The notes below the pieces were generated by a model. It was not told the DNA's origin. It ran no database searches and worked only from the letters and a program-made list of their open reading frames with translations. From Spartobacteria bacterium (GTDB lineage: Bacteria; Verrucomicrobiota; Verrucomicrobiia; Chthoniobacterales; Chthoniobacteraceae), in assembly GCA_021324395.1 (NCBI GenBank), contig JAJPJG010000011.1, positions 124,001-188,000 on the forward strand: a stretch of 64,000 bases of DNA, read 5' to 3'. Shown here piece after piece: positions 54,096-62,800 of the stretch (the stretch's first letter is position 1; each line of letters opens with the position of its first letter). A program made the translations under genes and the position numbers.

Positions 54096-54924
54096 TTGCG
54101 CGCGCGGAGTGCGTCAACGCGCCCACGGAAATAAAATCGACGCCGGTCTCGGCGATCACGCGCACCGTTTCCAACGTCACGCCGCCACTCGCCTCGAATT
54201 GCACGCGACCGCGCCCGAGCGCGACCGCTTCGCGCATTTCATCCGGCGACATATTATCGAGCAGGATCACGTCGATGCCGCCGATGCTTAAAAACATGCG
54301 CACCTGTTCGAGCGTGTCGGCTTCGAGCTCCACGCGCATCTGCGGATGCGCCGCACGCAATCGCGCGATCGCTTCGCGCAAAAAAATCGCGTCGTGTTTC
54401 GCGGCGAGATGATTGTCCTTCACCATCACCATGTCGTAGAGCCCGAACCGGTGATTCGTTCCCCCGCCCGCTTTCACCGCCGCTTTTTCGCGCGCGCGCA
54501 AACCGGGAGTTGTCTTGCGCGTGTCGAGAATGCGCGCGTTCGTGCCGGCGATTGCGTCGGCGAATTTGCGCGTGAGCGTCGCGACTCCGCTAAGTCGCTG
54601 GATGAAATTTAATGCAACGCGTTCCGCTGTTAAAATCGAGCGCACCGTTCCGTCGATTTGCAAAACAGTGTCCGGCTTTTGCACGCGCTCACCATCGCGT
54701 TTCAAAATGTTAACGTCGGTTTGTGCATCTACGCGCGTGAAAACTTCCGCAGCGGTTTCAACTCCGGCGAGCACGCCGGATTCTTTCGCAATGATCCGCG
54801 CACGTCCGCGCTGGTCCGCCGCAACAAAAAATTCGCATGTGACATCGCCGCTTCCAATATCCTCCGCGAGCGCCGCAGCAATCGGATCGCATTCTGCATT
54901 CTTCATTCTGAATTCTGCATTCAT
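54058..54924 (-). CDS. nadC: nicotinate-nucleotide pyrophosphorylase (carboxylating)
   Basis: The 288-residue enzyme turns quinolinate and PRPP into nicotinate mononucleotide in NAD synthesis. Motifs include A-E-D-I-G-S-G-D-V-T, E-R-V-A-L-N-F-I-Q-R-L-S-G-V-A-T, D-T-R-K-T-T-P-G-L-R, the G-G-G-T-N-H-R-F-G-L-Y-D-M-V-M-V-K-D-N-H block, V-E-L-E-A-D-T-L and I-L-L-D-N-M-S-P-D. The ATG at 54924 makes an ATGA overlap with the upstream amidohydrolase stop, so I prefer it to longer versions. The first ~11 residues are encoded by a CTGCATTC-type repeat. It overlaps birA. Confidence 0.94.
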   Translation of the reverse strand: MNAEFRMKNAECDPIAAALAEDIGSGDVTCEFFVAADQRGRARIIAKESGVLAGVETAAEVFTRVDAQTDVNILKRDGERVQKPDTVLQIDGTVRSILTAERVALNFIQRLSGVATLTRKFADAIAGTNARILDTRKTTPGLRAREKAAVKAGGGTNHRFGLYDMVMVKDNHLAAKHDAIFLREAIARLRAAHPQMRVELEADTLEQVRMFLSIGGIDVILLDNMSPDEMREAVALGRGRVQFEASGGVTLETVRVIAETGVDFISVGALTHSARAIDFSLELETVND

Positions 54925-54925
54925 C
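54891..54925. repeat. CTGCATTC-type repeat inside the start of nadC
   Basis: The words TCTGCATT, CTTCATT, CTGAATT and CTGCATT follow each other (54891-54922). The sequence resembles, but is not identical to, the AATCTGC-type repeats elsewhere in the window. It spans the end of the amidohydrolase gene and the first codons of nadC and so has become coding. Confidence 0.5.
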
Positions 54926-56264
54926 CAAAAAGTTCCGGTTGCATCGCGCGATAAACCGAGCGACCGCGCACAAACGTCTCGATCGTCGCGTGAGGCCCAC
55001 CGCGATGTATGCAAAGCGTGAGAATGTCCTCCGCACCGAGATCGTTTTGCACCTTCGTATTTTTGCGATACGGCAGCAGCGCGCCGATGTCCACGAGCGT
55101 GAGATCAGCCTCCTTTCCGATGTCGAGCGAGCCGAGCTGCGCGCCTTTGCCGAGCACGTGCGCCGCGCCTTGCGTCGCAAGAAAAAGCACGTCTGCCGGT
55201 GACGGCACGCGCACATTTTTTTCGTAAAACGAGCGCGCCTTTTGCGATTCGATCGCCGTGCGCATGACGTGCCAGAGATTCAATTCCGGACCGGCGGCAA
55301 CATCGGTTCCGAGCCCGACGCGAATGCCCGCATCGAGCAGCCGGTCGAGCTTCATAATGCCGCTGTTGAGAAAAAGATTCGCGGTCGGGCAATGCGCGAC
55401 ATTTGCGCCGCTGCGCGCAATCGCGTCCCGCTCGCGCTCGGACAAATGGATCGAGTGACCGAGCACCGTGTGCGGCGTGAGCAGGCCGCACTTTTCGTAA
55501 ACATCGACGTAATCATCGGCCCATCCGCACATCTCAAACACCGCTGCGAGCTCCGCGAGATTTTCGGACAAATGCGTCTGGATGTAGGCGCCGTGCTTTT
55601 TCGCGAGCTCCGCGGTCGCGGTCATCATTTCGCGGCTGCAGCTCAGCGCAAAGCGCGGACTGAACGCATAGTCGAGCCGGCCATTTTCCGCGCCGTGCCA
55701 TTTTTTGCACAAGCGTTCGCTTTGCGTGAGTGACGTCTCCAAAATTTTCTCCACGGCAAGGTCGCCGTAGCTGCCGACGTCCATCATCATTTTGCCGATG
55801 ATCGCGCGCATACCGCTCGTCTGCGCCGCCTCGAATGCCGCGTCGCAACTCTCCTCGTAAATCGCCGTGTAAATCATCGCCGTCGTCGTTCCGTGACGCG
55901 CGAGCTCTGCGAAAAATTGCGCGCATTCCTTTCGGGCTTTCGCGCCGGTGAATTCGCGCTCGAGTGGAAAAATGTAACGCCGCAACCACGGCAGCAACTC
56001 GGTTTCGCTGCGAGCGATTGCCGGGTATTGCGGCAGGTGCGTGTGCAGGTCGATCAGCCCTGGGAAAATCGCAACGCGGTTTGAGTGAAGCCAGCGCATC
56101 GGCTCGCGGCGCGGCTTTTTGCTCAGCTCACCGTAGTCGCCGATCTCGGCGATGAGGCCGTCCTCGATGACGATCGCGCCGTCGCTCCACGCGCGCAGTT
56201 TGCCGCGCTCCGGCGTATCGATGAGAAAGCCGCGAATGCCGATCAATGAATCGCCGGAAGACAT
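54921..56264 (-). CDS. guaD: guanine deaminase-like amidohydrolase
   Basis: From the ATG at 56264 the product has 447 residues of the metal-dependent amidohydrolase superfamily. Visible are the first metal motif P-G-L-I-D-L-H-T-H-L-P-Q-Y-P (typical of guanine deaminases), I-Q-T-H-L-S-E-N (third metal His and catalytic Glu), V-L-G-H-S-I-H-L-S and the last ligand L-G-T-D-V-A-A-G. Guanine to xanthine is the best guess; chlorohydrolase/S-adenosylhomocysteine deaminase relatives are possible. It is first in the guaD-nadC-birA run. Starts further upstream (to 56411) would cover the whole divergent promoter region. Confidence 0.85.
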   Translation of the reverse strand: MSSGDSLIGIRGFLIDTPERGKLRAWSDGAIVIEDGLIAEIGDYGELSKKPRREPMRWLHSNRVAIFPGLIDLHTHLPQYPAIARSETELLPWLRRYIFPLEREFTGAKARKECAQFFAELARHGTTTAMIYTAIYEESCDAAFEAAQTSGMRAIIGKMMMDVGSYGDLAVEKILETSLTQSERLCKKWHGAENGRLDYAFSPRFALSCSREMMTATAELAKKHGAYIQTHLSENLAELAAVFEMCGWADDYVDVYEKCGLLTPHTVLGHSIHLSERERDAIARSGANVAHCPTANLFLNSGIMKLDRLLDAGIRVGLGTDVAAGPELNLWHVMRTAIESQKARSFYEKNVRVPSPADVLFLATQGAAHVLGKGAQLGSLDIGKEADLTLVDIGALLPYRKNTKVQNDLGAEDILTLCIHRGGPHATIETFVRGRSVYRAMQPELFG

Positions 56265-56466
56265 TTCGGCGAAAGCATTCCGCAATGAAAAAAATTCGGC
56301 AATGAAAGATTCCGCGAGCGCTGATTTGAAAATGATTCGGGCGGCGCGTGCCAGCCAAGGAGTAGTAGAGAAACACTCAGCACGCGCACGCCCGAACCTC
56401 CCCCTAAACAATTAGCTTTGACATGCACGTGAATGCGCCGTTCAAATCTCGCGAATTTTTTTGCCC

Positions 56467-57471
56467 ATGCCCGTGAAGACCATCGCTGTCCTGACTTCCG
56501 GCGGTGACTCGCCGGGAATGAATCCCGCCATTCGCGCCGTGACCAAAACCGCGATCCGGCAAGGCGCGCGGGTTTTCGGCATTTGCAATGGCTACCAAGG
56601 CATCTTCGATGACGATCTCGTGGAATTGACCGAGCGCTCGATCGGCGGCGTGCTCGATCGCGGCGGCACTTTTTTGCAATCAAGCCGTTGTAAAACATTT
56701 TACAATCACGAGGGCCGCGTTGCTGCGGTGCGCAAACTTTTCGATCATCAAATCAGCGGACTGATCGTGATCGGTGGCGACGGCTCATTGCGCGGCGCGA
56801 TCGAGATCAACAAGCTCGGCATGCCGGTGATCGGTATTCCCGGCACGATCGACAACGACATTTACGGCACCGACATCGGCGTCGGCGTCGACACGTCTTC
56901 GAATACGATTGTCGAGTTGATCGACAAGATCAAAGACACTGCGCGCTCGCACCGGCGCTGTTTTTTAATCGAAGTCATGGGCCGCAACTCCGGCTATCTC
57001 GCGCTGAGCACGGCGATCAGTTGCGGTGCCGAAGTCGCGGTGATCCCGGAGTTCCGCTACAACATGCCGCGCATCCTCGACCTGCTCGCAAACCGCTATC
57101 GAAACCGGCTCAACGACTCGATCATCATCCTTGCCGAGGGTGTTTGCGATGCGGACACGTTTATTAAACACATGCAGGAAGTGCAGGGCGAGAACGTGCT
57201 CAAGCAGGAAGTCCGAAAAACCGTGCTCGGCCACGTCCAGCGCGGCGGCCGGCCATCGCATTTCGACCGGCTGCTCGCGAGCCGGATGGGCGAACTCGCG
57301 GTGATTTCGCTGCTCAGTGGCGAGCGCGGTTCGATGGTCGCGCTCAATCGTGGACGGCTGACGCTGGTCGATCTGGAAAAAGTCTGCACGATGAAAAAGC
57401 GACTCCCTAACGACATCATCCGCCTCGCGCGGCATCTCGGCATCGAGCTCGGCGATGTGGTCGAGGTCTAG
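56467..57471 (+). CDS. pfkA: ATP-dependent 6-phosphofructokinase
   Basis: The 334-residue glycolytic enzyme phosphorylates fructose 6-phosphate. It shows T-S-G-G-D-S-P-G-M-N near residue 10, I-G-G-D-G-S (102-107), where Gly rather than Asp after G-G-D indicates ATP and not pyrophosphate as donor, the catalytic G-T-I-D-N-D (126-131, Asp129), E-V-M-G-R-N-S-G-Y, I-I-L-A-E-G and G-H-V-Q-R-G-G-R-P-S. The ATG at 56467 is preferred to TTG at 56461. It diverges from guaD across ~200 bases and ends 4 bases into convergent coaX. Confidence 0.95.
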   Translation: MPVKTIAVLTSGGDSPGMNPAIRAVTKTAIRQGARVFGICNGYQGIFDDDLVELTERSIGGVLDRGGTFLQSSRCKTFYNHEGRVAAVRKLFDHQISGLIVIGGDGSLRGAIEINKLGMPVIGIPGTIDNDIYGTDIGVGVDTSSNTIVELIDKIKDTARSHRRCFLIEVMGRNSGYLALSTAISCGAEVAVIPEFRYNMPRILDLLANRYRNRLNDSIIILAEGVCDADTFIKHMQEVQGENVLKQEVRKTVLGHVQRGGRPSHFDRLLASRMGELAVISLLSGERGSMVALNRGRLTLVDLEKVCTMKKRLPNDIIRLARHLGIELGDVVEV

Positions 57472-58238
57472 GAAAAATTCAGCGCGCCGATGATGCGCAG
57501 GCCTTCGAGCGTGAGGTTCGGATGCACCACTTCGATCTCCGGCAACTTCGCCGCGATCAACTCCGCGTAGCCGCCAGTCGCAACGACGCGCACTTTGCGT
57601 GAAGCAAGCTCGCGCTTGATCTCCGCCAGGATTTGTTTAACGAGTCCGCGATAACCGAAAACCGCGCCGGCCAGCATCGCGTCGCGCGTCGATTTGCCGA
57701 TCGCCGACTTTGGCTCGACCGGTTCGATGCGCGGCAGCAGCGCGGTGCGTTCGCAAAAATAATCCGTCATCACCTCGAGCCCCGGCGCGATCACGCCGCC
57801 GATGTATTTGCGCTCGGCCGACACGATGTCGAATGTCACCGCCGTTCCGAAATCGACGACAATGCTTGGCGCGCCGTAAAACGCGACCACGCCCGCGGCG
57901 TTCGCGAGACGGTCCGCACCGATCGACTTCGGGTTTGGAAAATCGATGCCGACGCCGAGCTGCAGGCCCGGCCCGACGCGCAGCAATGGCCACTTCCGCA
58001 GCGCACGCGCGAGCACCGTTTCCTTTTTTGGCACGACCGACGAGAGCACGACCGCATCGAACCGCCAGCCGCGCGTGATTTTCGCCACGGACGCCGCGGT
58101 GATTTCCCGCGTCGCGATGCGCGCGGTCTTCAGCAGCTTCGTCCGCGTCGCGAGGGCGAACTTCGTGAACGAGTTGCTGTTGTCGATGAGGAGAAAGGGT
58201 TGAGACTTCAAACGCGGCGTGTAGCCTTGCCTTCGCAT
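57468..58238 (-). CDS. coaX: type III pantothenate kinase
   Basis: The protein (256 residues from ATG at 58238) belongs to the ASKHA-fold pantothenate kinases that begin CoA synthesis. Family features are the N-terminal L-L-I-D-N-S-N-S-F-T-K-F (usually D-x-G-N-T-x-x-K, so the glycine is replaced here), V-G-I-D-F-P-N-P-K-S-I-G-A-D-R-L-A-N-A, and V-V-D-F-G-T-A-V-T-F-D. The family normally starts close to L-L-I-D, so the TTG at 58211 (nine codons later) may be the real start; the ATG shares bases with the divergent hemB start. Confidence 0.88.
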   Translation of the reverse strand: MRRQGYTPRLKSQPFLLIDNSNSFTKFALATRTKLLKTARIATREITAASVAKITRGWRFDAVVLSSVVPKKETVLARALRKWPLLRVGPGLQLGVGIDFPNPKSIGADRLANAAGVVAFYGAPSIVVDFGTAVTFDIVSAERKYIGGVIAPGLEVMTDYFCERTALLPRIEPVEPKSAIGKSTRDAMLAGAVFGYRGLVKQILAEIKRELASRKVRVVATGGYAELIAAKLPEIEVVHPNLTLEGLRIIGALNFS

Positions 58239-59241
58239 GCCGCAAAACTCAATCGCCAACTTCACGAAACGCCCGCGCCGGTTGCGCGCGAACGCCGCGG
58301 TGCGCGAGCTGGTGCGCGAGACTTCCGTGCAGGCGAAGGATTTGATCTGGCCGCTCTTCGTCAGCGAAAAAATCTCCGCCGCCACACCCATCCCGAGCAT
58401 GCCGGGCGTATCGCAATTCACCATCGAAGAAGCCGCTGATGAATCCGCAAAAGCTTATGCCGAGGGCATTCGCAGCGTTTTGCTTTTCGGCATTCCGTCG
58501 GAGAAAAACGAGCGCGCCGGGCAGGCTTACGCGGAAAACGGCGTCGTGCAGCGCGCCGTCCGCGCCATCAAGAAAGCCGCGCCGGAGCTGCTCGTCATCA
58601 CCGACGTCTGCCTTTGCGAATACATGAGCCACGGCCATTGCGGCATCGTCGAAGGGACGCACATTTTGAACGACGCATCGCTCGATCTGCTCGCGCGCAC
58701 AGCTGTTTCACACGCCGAAGCCGGGGCCGACATCGTCGCGCCGAGCGACATGATGGATGGCCGCGTCTGCGCGATCCGCGCCGCGCTCGATGCCGCGCAT
58801 TTTCCCGACACGATCATCATGAGCTACGCCGCGAAATTCGCCTCCGCGTTTTACGGCCCATTCCGCGACGCCGCGGAAAGCGCGCCGCAGTTCGGCGACC
58901 GCCGCACTTATCAAATGGACAACGCCAACGCCGCCGAGGCGCTGCGCGAAGTCGCCACCGACATCGAGGAATCCGCCGACATGATCCTCATCAAGCCCGG
59001 TCTCCCGTATCTCGACGTGCTCTGGCGCGTGAAGGAGCGCTTCGCCATGCCGACCGCCGTTTACAACGTCAGCGGCGAATACGCCATGCTCAAAGCCGCC
59101 GCGCAAAACGGCTGGCTCGACGAGCGCGCCGCCGTCATGGAAGCAATGACCGCCTTCAAGCGCGCCGGCGCGGACTTGATCGTCACCTACTGGGCGCGCG
59201 AGGTTTTGCCGTGGCTAGAGAACGGAGTCAGCGGAAGGTGA
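58237..59241 (+). CDS. hemB: delta-aminolevulinic acid dehydratase (porphobilinogen synthase)
   Basis: The 334-residue enzyme condenses two 5-aminolevulinate molecules to porphobilinogen in haem synthesis. The typical N-terminus R-P-R-R-L-R-A-N-A-A-V-R-E-L-V-R-E is present. Zinc ligands are Cys125, Cys127 and Cys135 (T-D-V-C-L-C-E-Y-M-S-H-G-H-C), so it is a zinc-dependent rather than purely Mg-dependent form. The Schiff-base lysines are Lys200 (S-Y-A-A-K-F-A-S-A-F-Y-G-P-F-R) and Lys253 (I-K-P-G-L-P-Y-L-D). Its ATG lies inside GCATGC and overlaps the possible coaX ATG on the other strand. Confidence 0.95.
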   Translation: MPQNSIANFTKRPRRLRANAAVRELVRETSVQAKDLIWPLFVSEKISAATPIPSMPGVSQFTIEEAADESAKAYAEGIRSVLLFGIPSEKNERAGQAYAENGVVQRAVRAIKKAAPELLVITDVCLCEYMSHGHCGIVEGTHILNDASLDLLARTAVSHAEAGADIVAPSDMMDGRVCAIRAALDAAHFPDTIIMSYAAKFASAFYGPFRDAAESAPQFGDRRTYQMDNANAAEALREVATDIEESADMILIKPGLPYLDVLWRVKERFAMPTAVYNVSGEYAMLKAAAQNGWLDERAAVMEAMTAFKRAGADLIVTYWAREVLPWLENGVSGR

Positions 59242-59285
59242 GTTCACAAACGGCCCACGTGCCATCAAAAATTCGGCGACTAAAG

Positions 59286-59307
59286 AACGCGGCGGCAATG
59301 CCGCGTT
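59286..59307. terminator. hairpin between convergent hemB and the ACT gene
   Basis: AACGCGGC (59286-59293) and GCCGCGTT (59300-59307) form a perfect eight-base stem with a six-base loop, 45 bases after hemB and next to the stop of the ACT gene. No T-run follows on either strand, so termination may be weak or factor-dependent. Confidence 0.5.
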
Positions 59308-59311
59308 GCCG

Positions 59312-59707
59312 CTACTCTTTGCTCAGCACCTCGAGCGCCTTTTTTGTGTTGCTCGGGCGGAGGATGAGGAGGCCCTTCTTGGAGCCGGGGCTGGTGGCGA
59401 GGTAGGCGTATTCGATGTTGATCTTCGCGGCGCTGAGCTTGTGCGCGATGTTGGCGAGGCTGCCCGGTTTGTTGCTGTTTTCGATGAACAACACATCGTT
59501 TTCCACAGCGAGAACGCCGTGCTGTCCGAAAATGTGCAGCGCCTTTTGTGTGTCGCTCACGACCATGCGGACGACGGCGTGATCGACGGTGTCGGAGATC
59601 GTCAGCGCGTAGATGTTGATGTTTTGCCGCGCCAGTTCCTCACAGACTACGGCGAGGGTGCCGGGTTTGTTTGCGAGAAAAACGGAGAGCTGTTTGACGA
59701 TGTCCAT
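59312..59707 (-). CDS. tandem ACT-domain protein
   Basis: The 131-residue protein consists of two ACT domains. Each begins with the ligand-loop pattern N-K-P-G-[TS]-L (F-L-A-N-K-P-G-T-L-A-V-V near residue 11 and E-N-S-N-K-P-G-S-L-A-N-I near residue 77). ACT pairs bind amino acids and regulate enzymes or act as free sensors. It lies on the same strand just downstream of gltB (106 bases), so an amino-acid signal linked to glutamate synthesis is plausible but not shown. Confidence 0.85.
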   Translation of the reverse strand: MDIVKQLSVFLANKPGTLAVVCEELARQNINIYALTISDTVDHAVVRMVVSDTQKALHIFGQHGVLAVENDVLFIENSNKPGSLANIAHKLSAAKINIEYAYLATSPGSKKGLLILRPSNTKKALEVLSKE

Positions 59708-59717
59708 GTGAAGAAGT

Positions 59718-59813
59718 GCAGATTGATAATTTCAGATTTCAGATTGTCCGACCGCGCGGAAGCACGTGTCATTTTTCTAAATCTGCAATTTGCAATCTGC
59801 AATCTGCAATTGC
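59718..59813. repeat. AATCTGC-type intergenic repeats, copies 4 and 5
   Basis: Two tracts lie between gltB and the ACT gene. 59718-59748 contains GCAGATTGATAATT, TCAGATT, TCAGATT; 59778-59813 contains AATCTGC, AATTTGC, AATCTGC, AATCTGC, AATTGC and ends directly at the gltB stop codon. The two tracts are in opposite orientation, so they could pair as a large imperfect stem in RNA. Confidence 0.6.
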
Positions 59814-62800
59814 CTACGGCTGCGTCGCGGTGATGTTTTCCGTGATGACCGCCTCGGTTTTCGCCGGCGGCTTCGCTTCGGCCGGTTTCGCGGCGGGCGT
59901 GTGCGGTTTCACCTTGCGGAATTTCGGCGCGAAGTTCGCCCAGTCGCCAAGGATTTCCTTGGCGCGCGCGCTGTCGGTGTTTTCGAGGTGTTTGTAGATG
60001 AGTTGCTGCACGATGACGACGTCTTCGTCGTTCAGGTTTTCCAGGCCGACGAGTGCGGGGTTGTAGAGCGACTCGAATTTTTCCTCGAGGTCGAGCACGT
60101 AAGCGATGCCGCCGGTCATGCCCGCGCCGAAGTTTTTTCCGGTGCGTCCGAGGACGACCACGGTGCCGTTGGTCATGTATTCGCAGCCGTGATCGCCGAG
60201 GCCCTCGACAACGGCGACGCCGCCGGAGTTGCGCACGCAGAAGCGTTCGCCCGCGCGGCCGCTCGCAAAGAGAGTTCCGCCGGTGGCGCCATACATCACG
60301 GTGTTGCCGATGATGGAGTTTTCATGCGCGACAAATTTCCGGTCCGCCGGCGGACGCACGACGATTTCGCCGCCGCTCATGCCTTTGCCGACGTAGTCGT
60401 TCGCCTCGCCATCGAGCACGAGCCGGATGCCGGGGGTCAAAAACGCACCGAGGCTCTGGCCGGCGGTGCCCTGCAATTTCAGCTCGAGCGTGCCGTCGGG
60501 AAGGCCTGCTTCGCCGTATTGATAGCCGATTTCGCCGCTGATCTTCGTGGCGATGGAGCGGTTGGTGTTGCGCACGCGATAGGAAAGCGACATCGGCACG
60601 CTGTCGGTGATCGCGTCCTTTGCGTCTTGCATAATCACGTCGTCGAGCGGGCGCTCGGCGCCGACGCTGTCGTTGCGATCGCGCGTGCAGATGCGCGGCG
60701 TGGTGTCGTCGCCCGGCAGCACGTCGGCGAGGATGCGCGAAAGGTCGAGCGTGTTCGCTTTCGGATGATCCGGGACGTGGCGCTGGCGCAGGTATTTCGT
60801 CTGGCCGATGAGCTCGTTGAGCGTGCGCACGCCGAGCTTTGCCATGATCTCGCGGACTTCCTGCGCGACACCATTGAAGAAGTTGATGACGTTTTCCGGC
60901 GTGCCCTTAAATTTCGCGCGGAGCCGCTCGTCCTGAGTCGCGACGCCGACGGGGCAGGTGTTCAAATGACATTGGCGCACGTAAACACAGCCGGCTGCGA
61001 TCAGCGCGGTCGTGCCGAAGTTGTATTCCTCCGCGCCGAAAATCGCCGCCTGCACGATATCCGTGCCGGTGCGCATGCCGCCGTCGGTGCGCAGCGTCAC
61101 GCGATCGCGCAGGTTGTTTAACAAAAGAACCTGCTGCGCTTCGGCGACACCGAGTTCCCACGCGCTGCCCGCATTTTTGATCGAGGACAAAGGCGATGCG
61201 CCTGTGCCGCCGTCGTGGCCGCTGATGAGGATGATGTCCGCATGCGCTTTCGCGACGCCCGCGGCGATGGTGCCGACGCCGGCCTCGGCGACGAGTTTCA
61301 CGCAAATGCGCGCGCGCGGGTTGACCTGCTTCAAGTCGTAAATCAACTGCGCGAGATCTTCGATCGAGTAAATGTCGTGATGCGGCGGCGGCGAAATCAG
61401 CATCACGCCGGGAACGGTATGGCGCAGCCGCGCGATCAAGCCGCTGACTTTGTGTCCTGGCAACTGGCCGCCTTCGCCGGGCTTAGAGCCTTGCGCCATT
61501 TTGATTTCGATTTCTTTCGCACTGGCGAGATACGACGCCTTCACGCCGAAACGGCCTGACGCCACTTGTTTAATCGCGCTATTGGCGAGGTCGCCGTTTT
61601 CGCGATGCTTGAAACGCACCGGATCTTCGCCACCTTCGCCGCTGTTCGATTTGCCGCCGATGCGGTTCATAGCAATCGCGAGGCACTCGTGCGCCTCGGG
61701 TGAAAGCGCGCCCAATGACATGCCGGCGGTTGTAAAACGTCTGCGGATTTCTTCGATCGGCTCGACTTCGTCGATCGGGATCGGGCCGTTCGACGACGGC
61801 ATGAATTCGGTCAAGTCACGCAGCGACAGCGGACGATTCGTGAGCAGCGCATCGACGTAAGAACGATAGTCCTCGGGCTTACCGCTTTTCACGAACGTGT
61901 GGAAATTTTTGATGACCGGCGGCGTCACGGCATGCGCTTCACCGTCGCGACGGAAACGGTAGTAACCCGGATCACCGAGCAGGGGCTTGCCTTCCTTGTC
62001 CTGCGGCACGGCCTGCGCGTAAGCGTTCGAATGGCGCACGAGCGATTCGCGCGCGATCTCGGCGAAACCGATGCCGCCGACTTGCGACGGCGTGCCGGTG
62101 AAGCATTTGTTGATCACCGTGTTTCCAACACCGATCGCCTCGAAAATCTGCGCGCCGAGATAGCTGCCGAGCACCGAGATGCCCATCTTCGACATGATTT
62201 TCAGCAGACCATCCTCGAGCGCCTTGCGGTAATTTTTCAGCGCTTTCGCGTAAGTCACATCGACAAGGTCTGGCTTCGCCGACGTGCGCGCTTTTTCCAA
62301 AATCTCGCGCACCGATTCGCATGCGAGGTAAGGCACCACGGCGCTCGCGCCGTAGCCGATCAAACATGCGAGCTGATGCACGTCGCGCGCCTCGCCGCTC
62401 TCGCAGACGATGCTCGCTTTCATCCGTTTTCCAACGCGCGTGAGATGATGATGCACCGCACCTGTCGCGAGCAGCATCGGCACCGCCACGTTTTGGTGAT
62501 CGATCGCGCGGTCGCTTAAAATCAGGATTCGCGCGCCGCTGATCACCGCGTTTTCCGCCTCTGCGCAAATGCGATCGATGGCTTTTTCCAAACCGGCTTC
62601 GCCATCCGCGAGCGGCCACACAGTCGAGATCGTCGCAGTCGTGTGCGGCGCGGGCAGGCTGCGCAGCGTGTCGAGTTCGTTTTCAAAAAGCACCGGCGAT
62701 TCGATGCGGACGAGGCAGGCATTTTCGGGCGATTCGCCGAGCAAATTGCGCCGCCAGCCCATGATCGTGTAAAGCGACATCACGAGTTTTTCGCGAATCG

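Noticed and set aside
56265..56411. N-terminal extension of the guanine deaminase-like gene
   Set aside because: It would add about 49 residues outside the family fold and occupy the divergent promoter region with pfkA.
57633..58439. 268-residue open frame overlapping coaX and the start of hemB
   Set aside because: Shadow with Arg/His-rich composition; both overlapping genes are convincing family members.
59790..61121. 443-residue open frame on the plus strand opposite gltB
   Set aside because: Antisense shadow of the GltB C-terminal domains; no plausible protein features.
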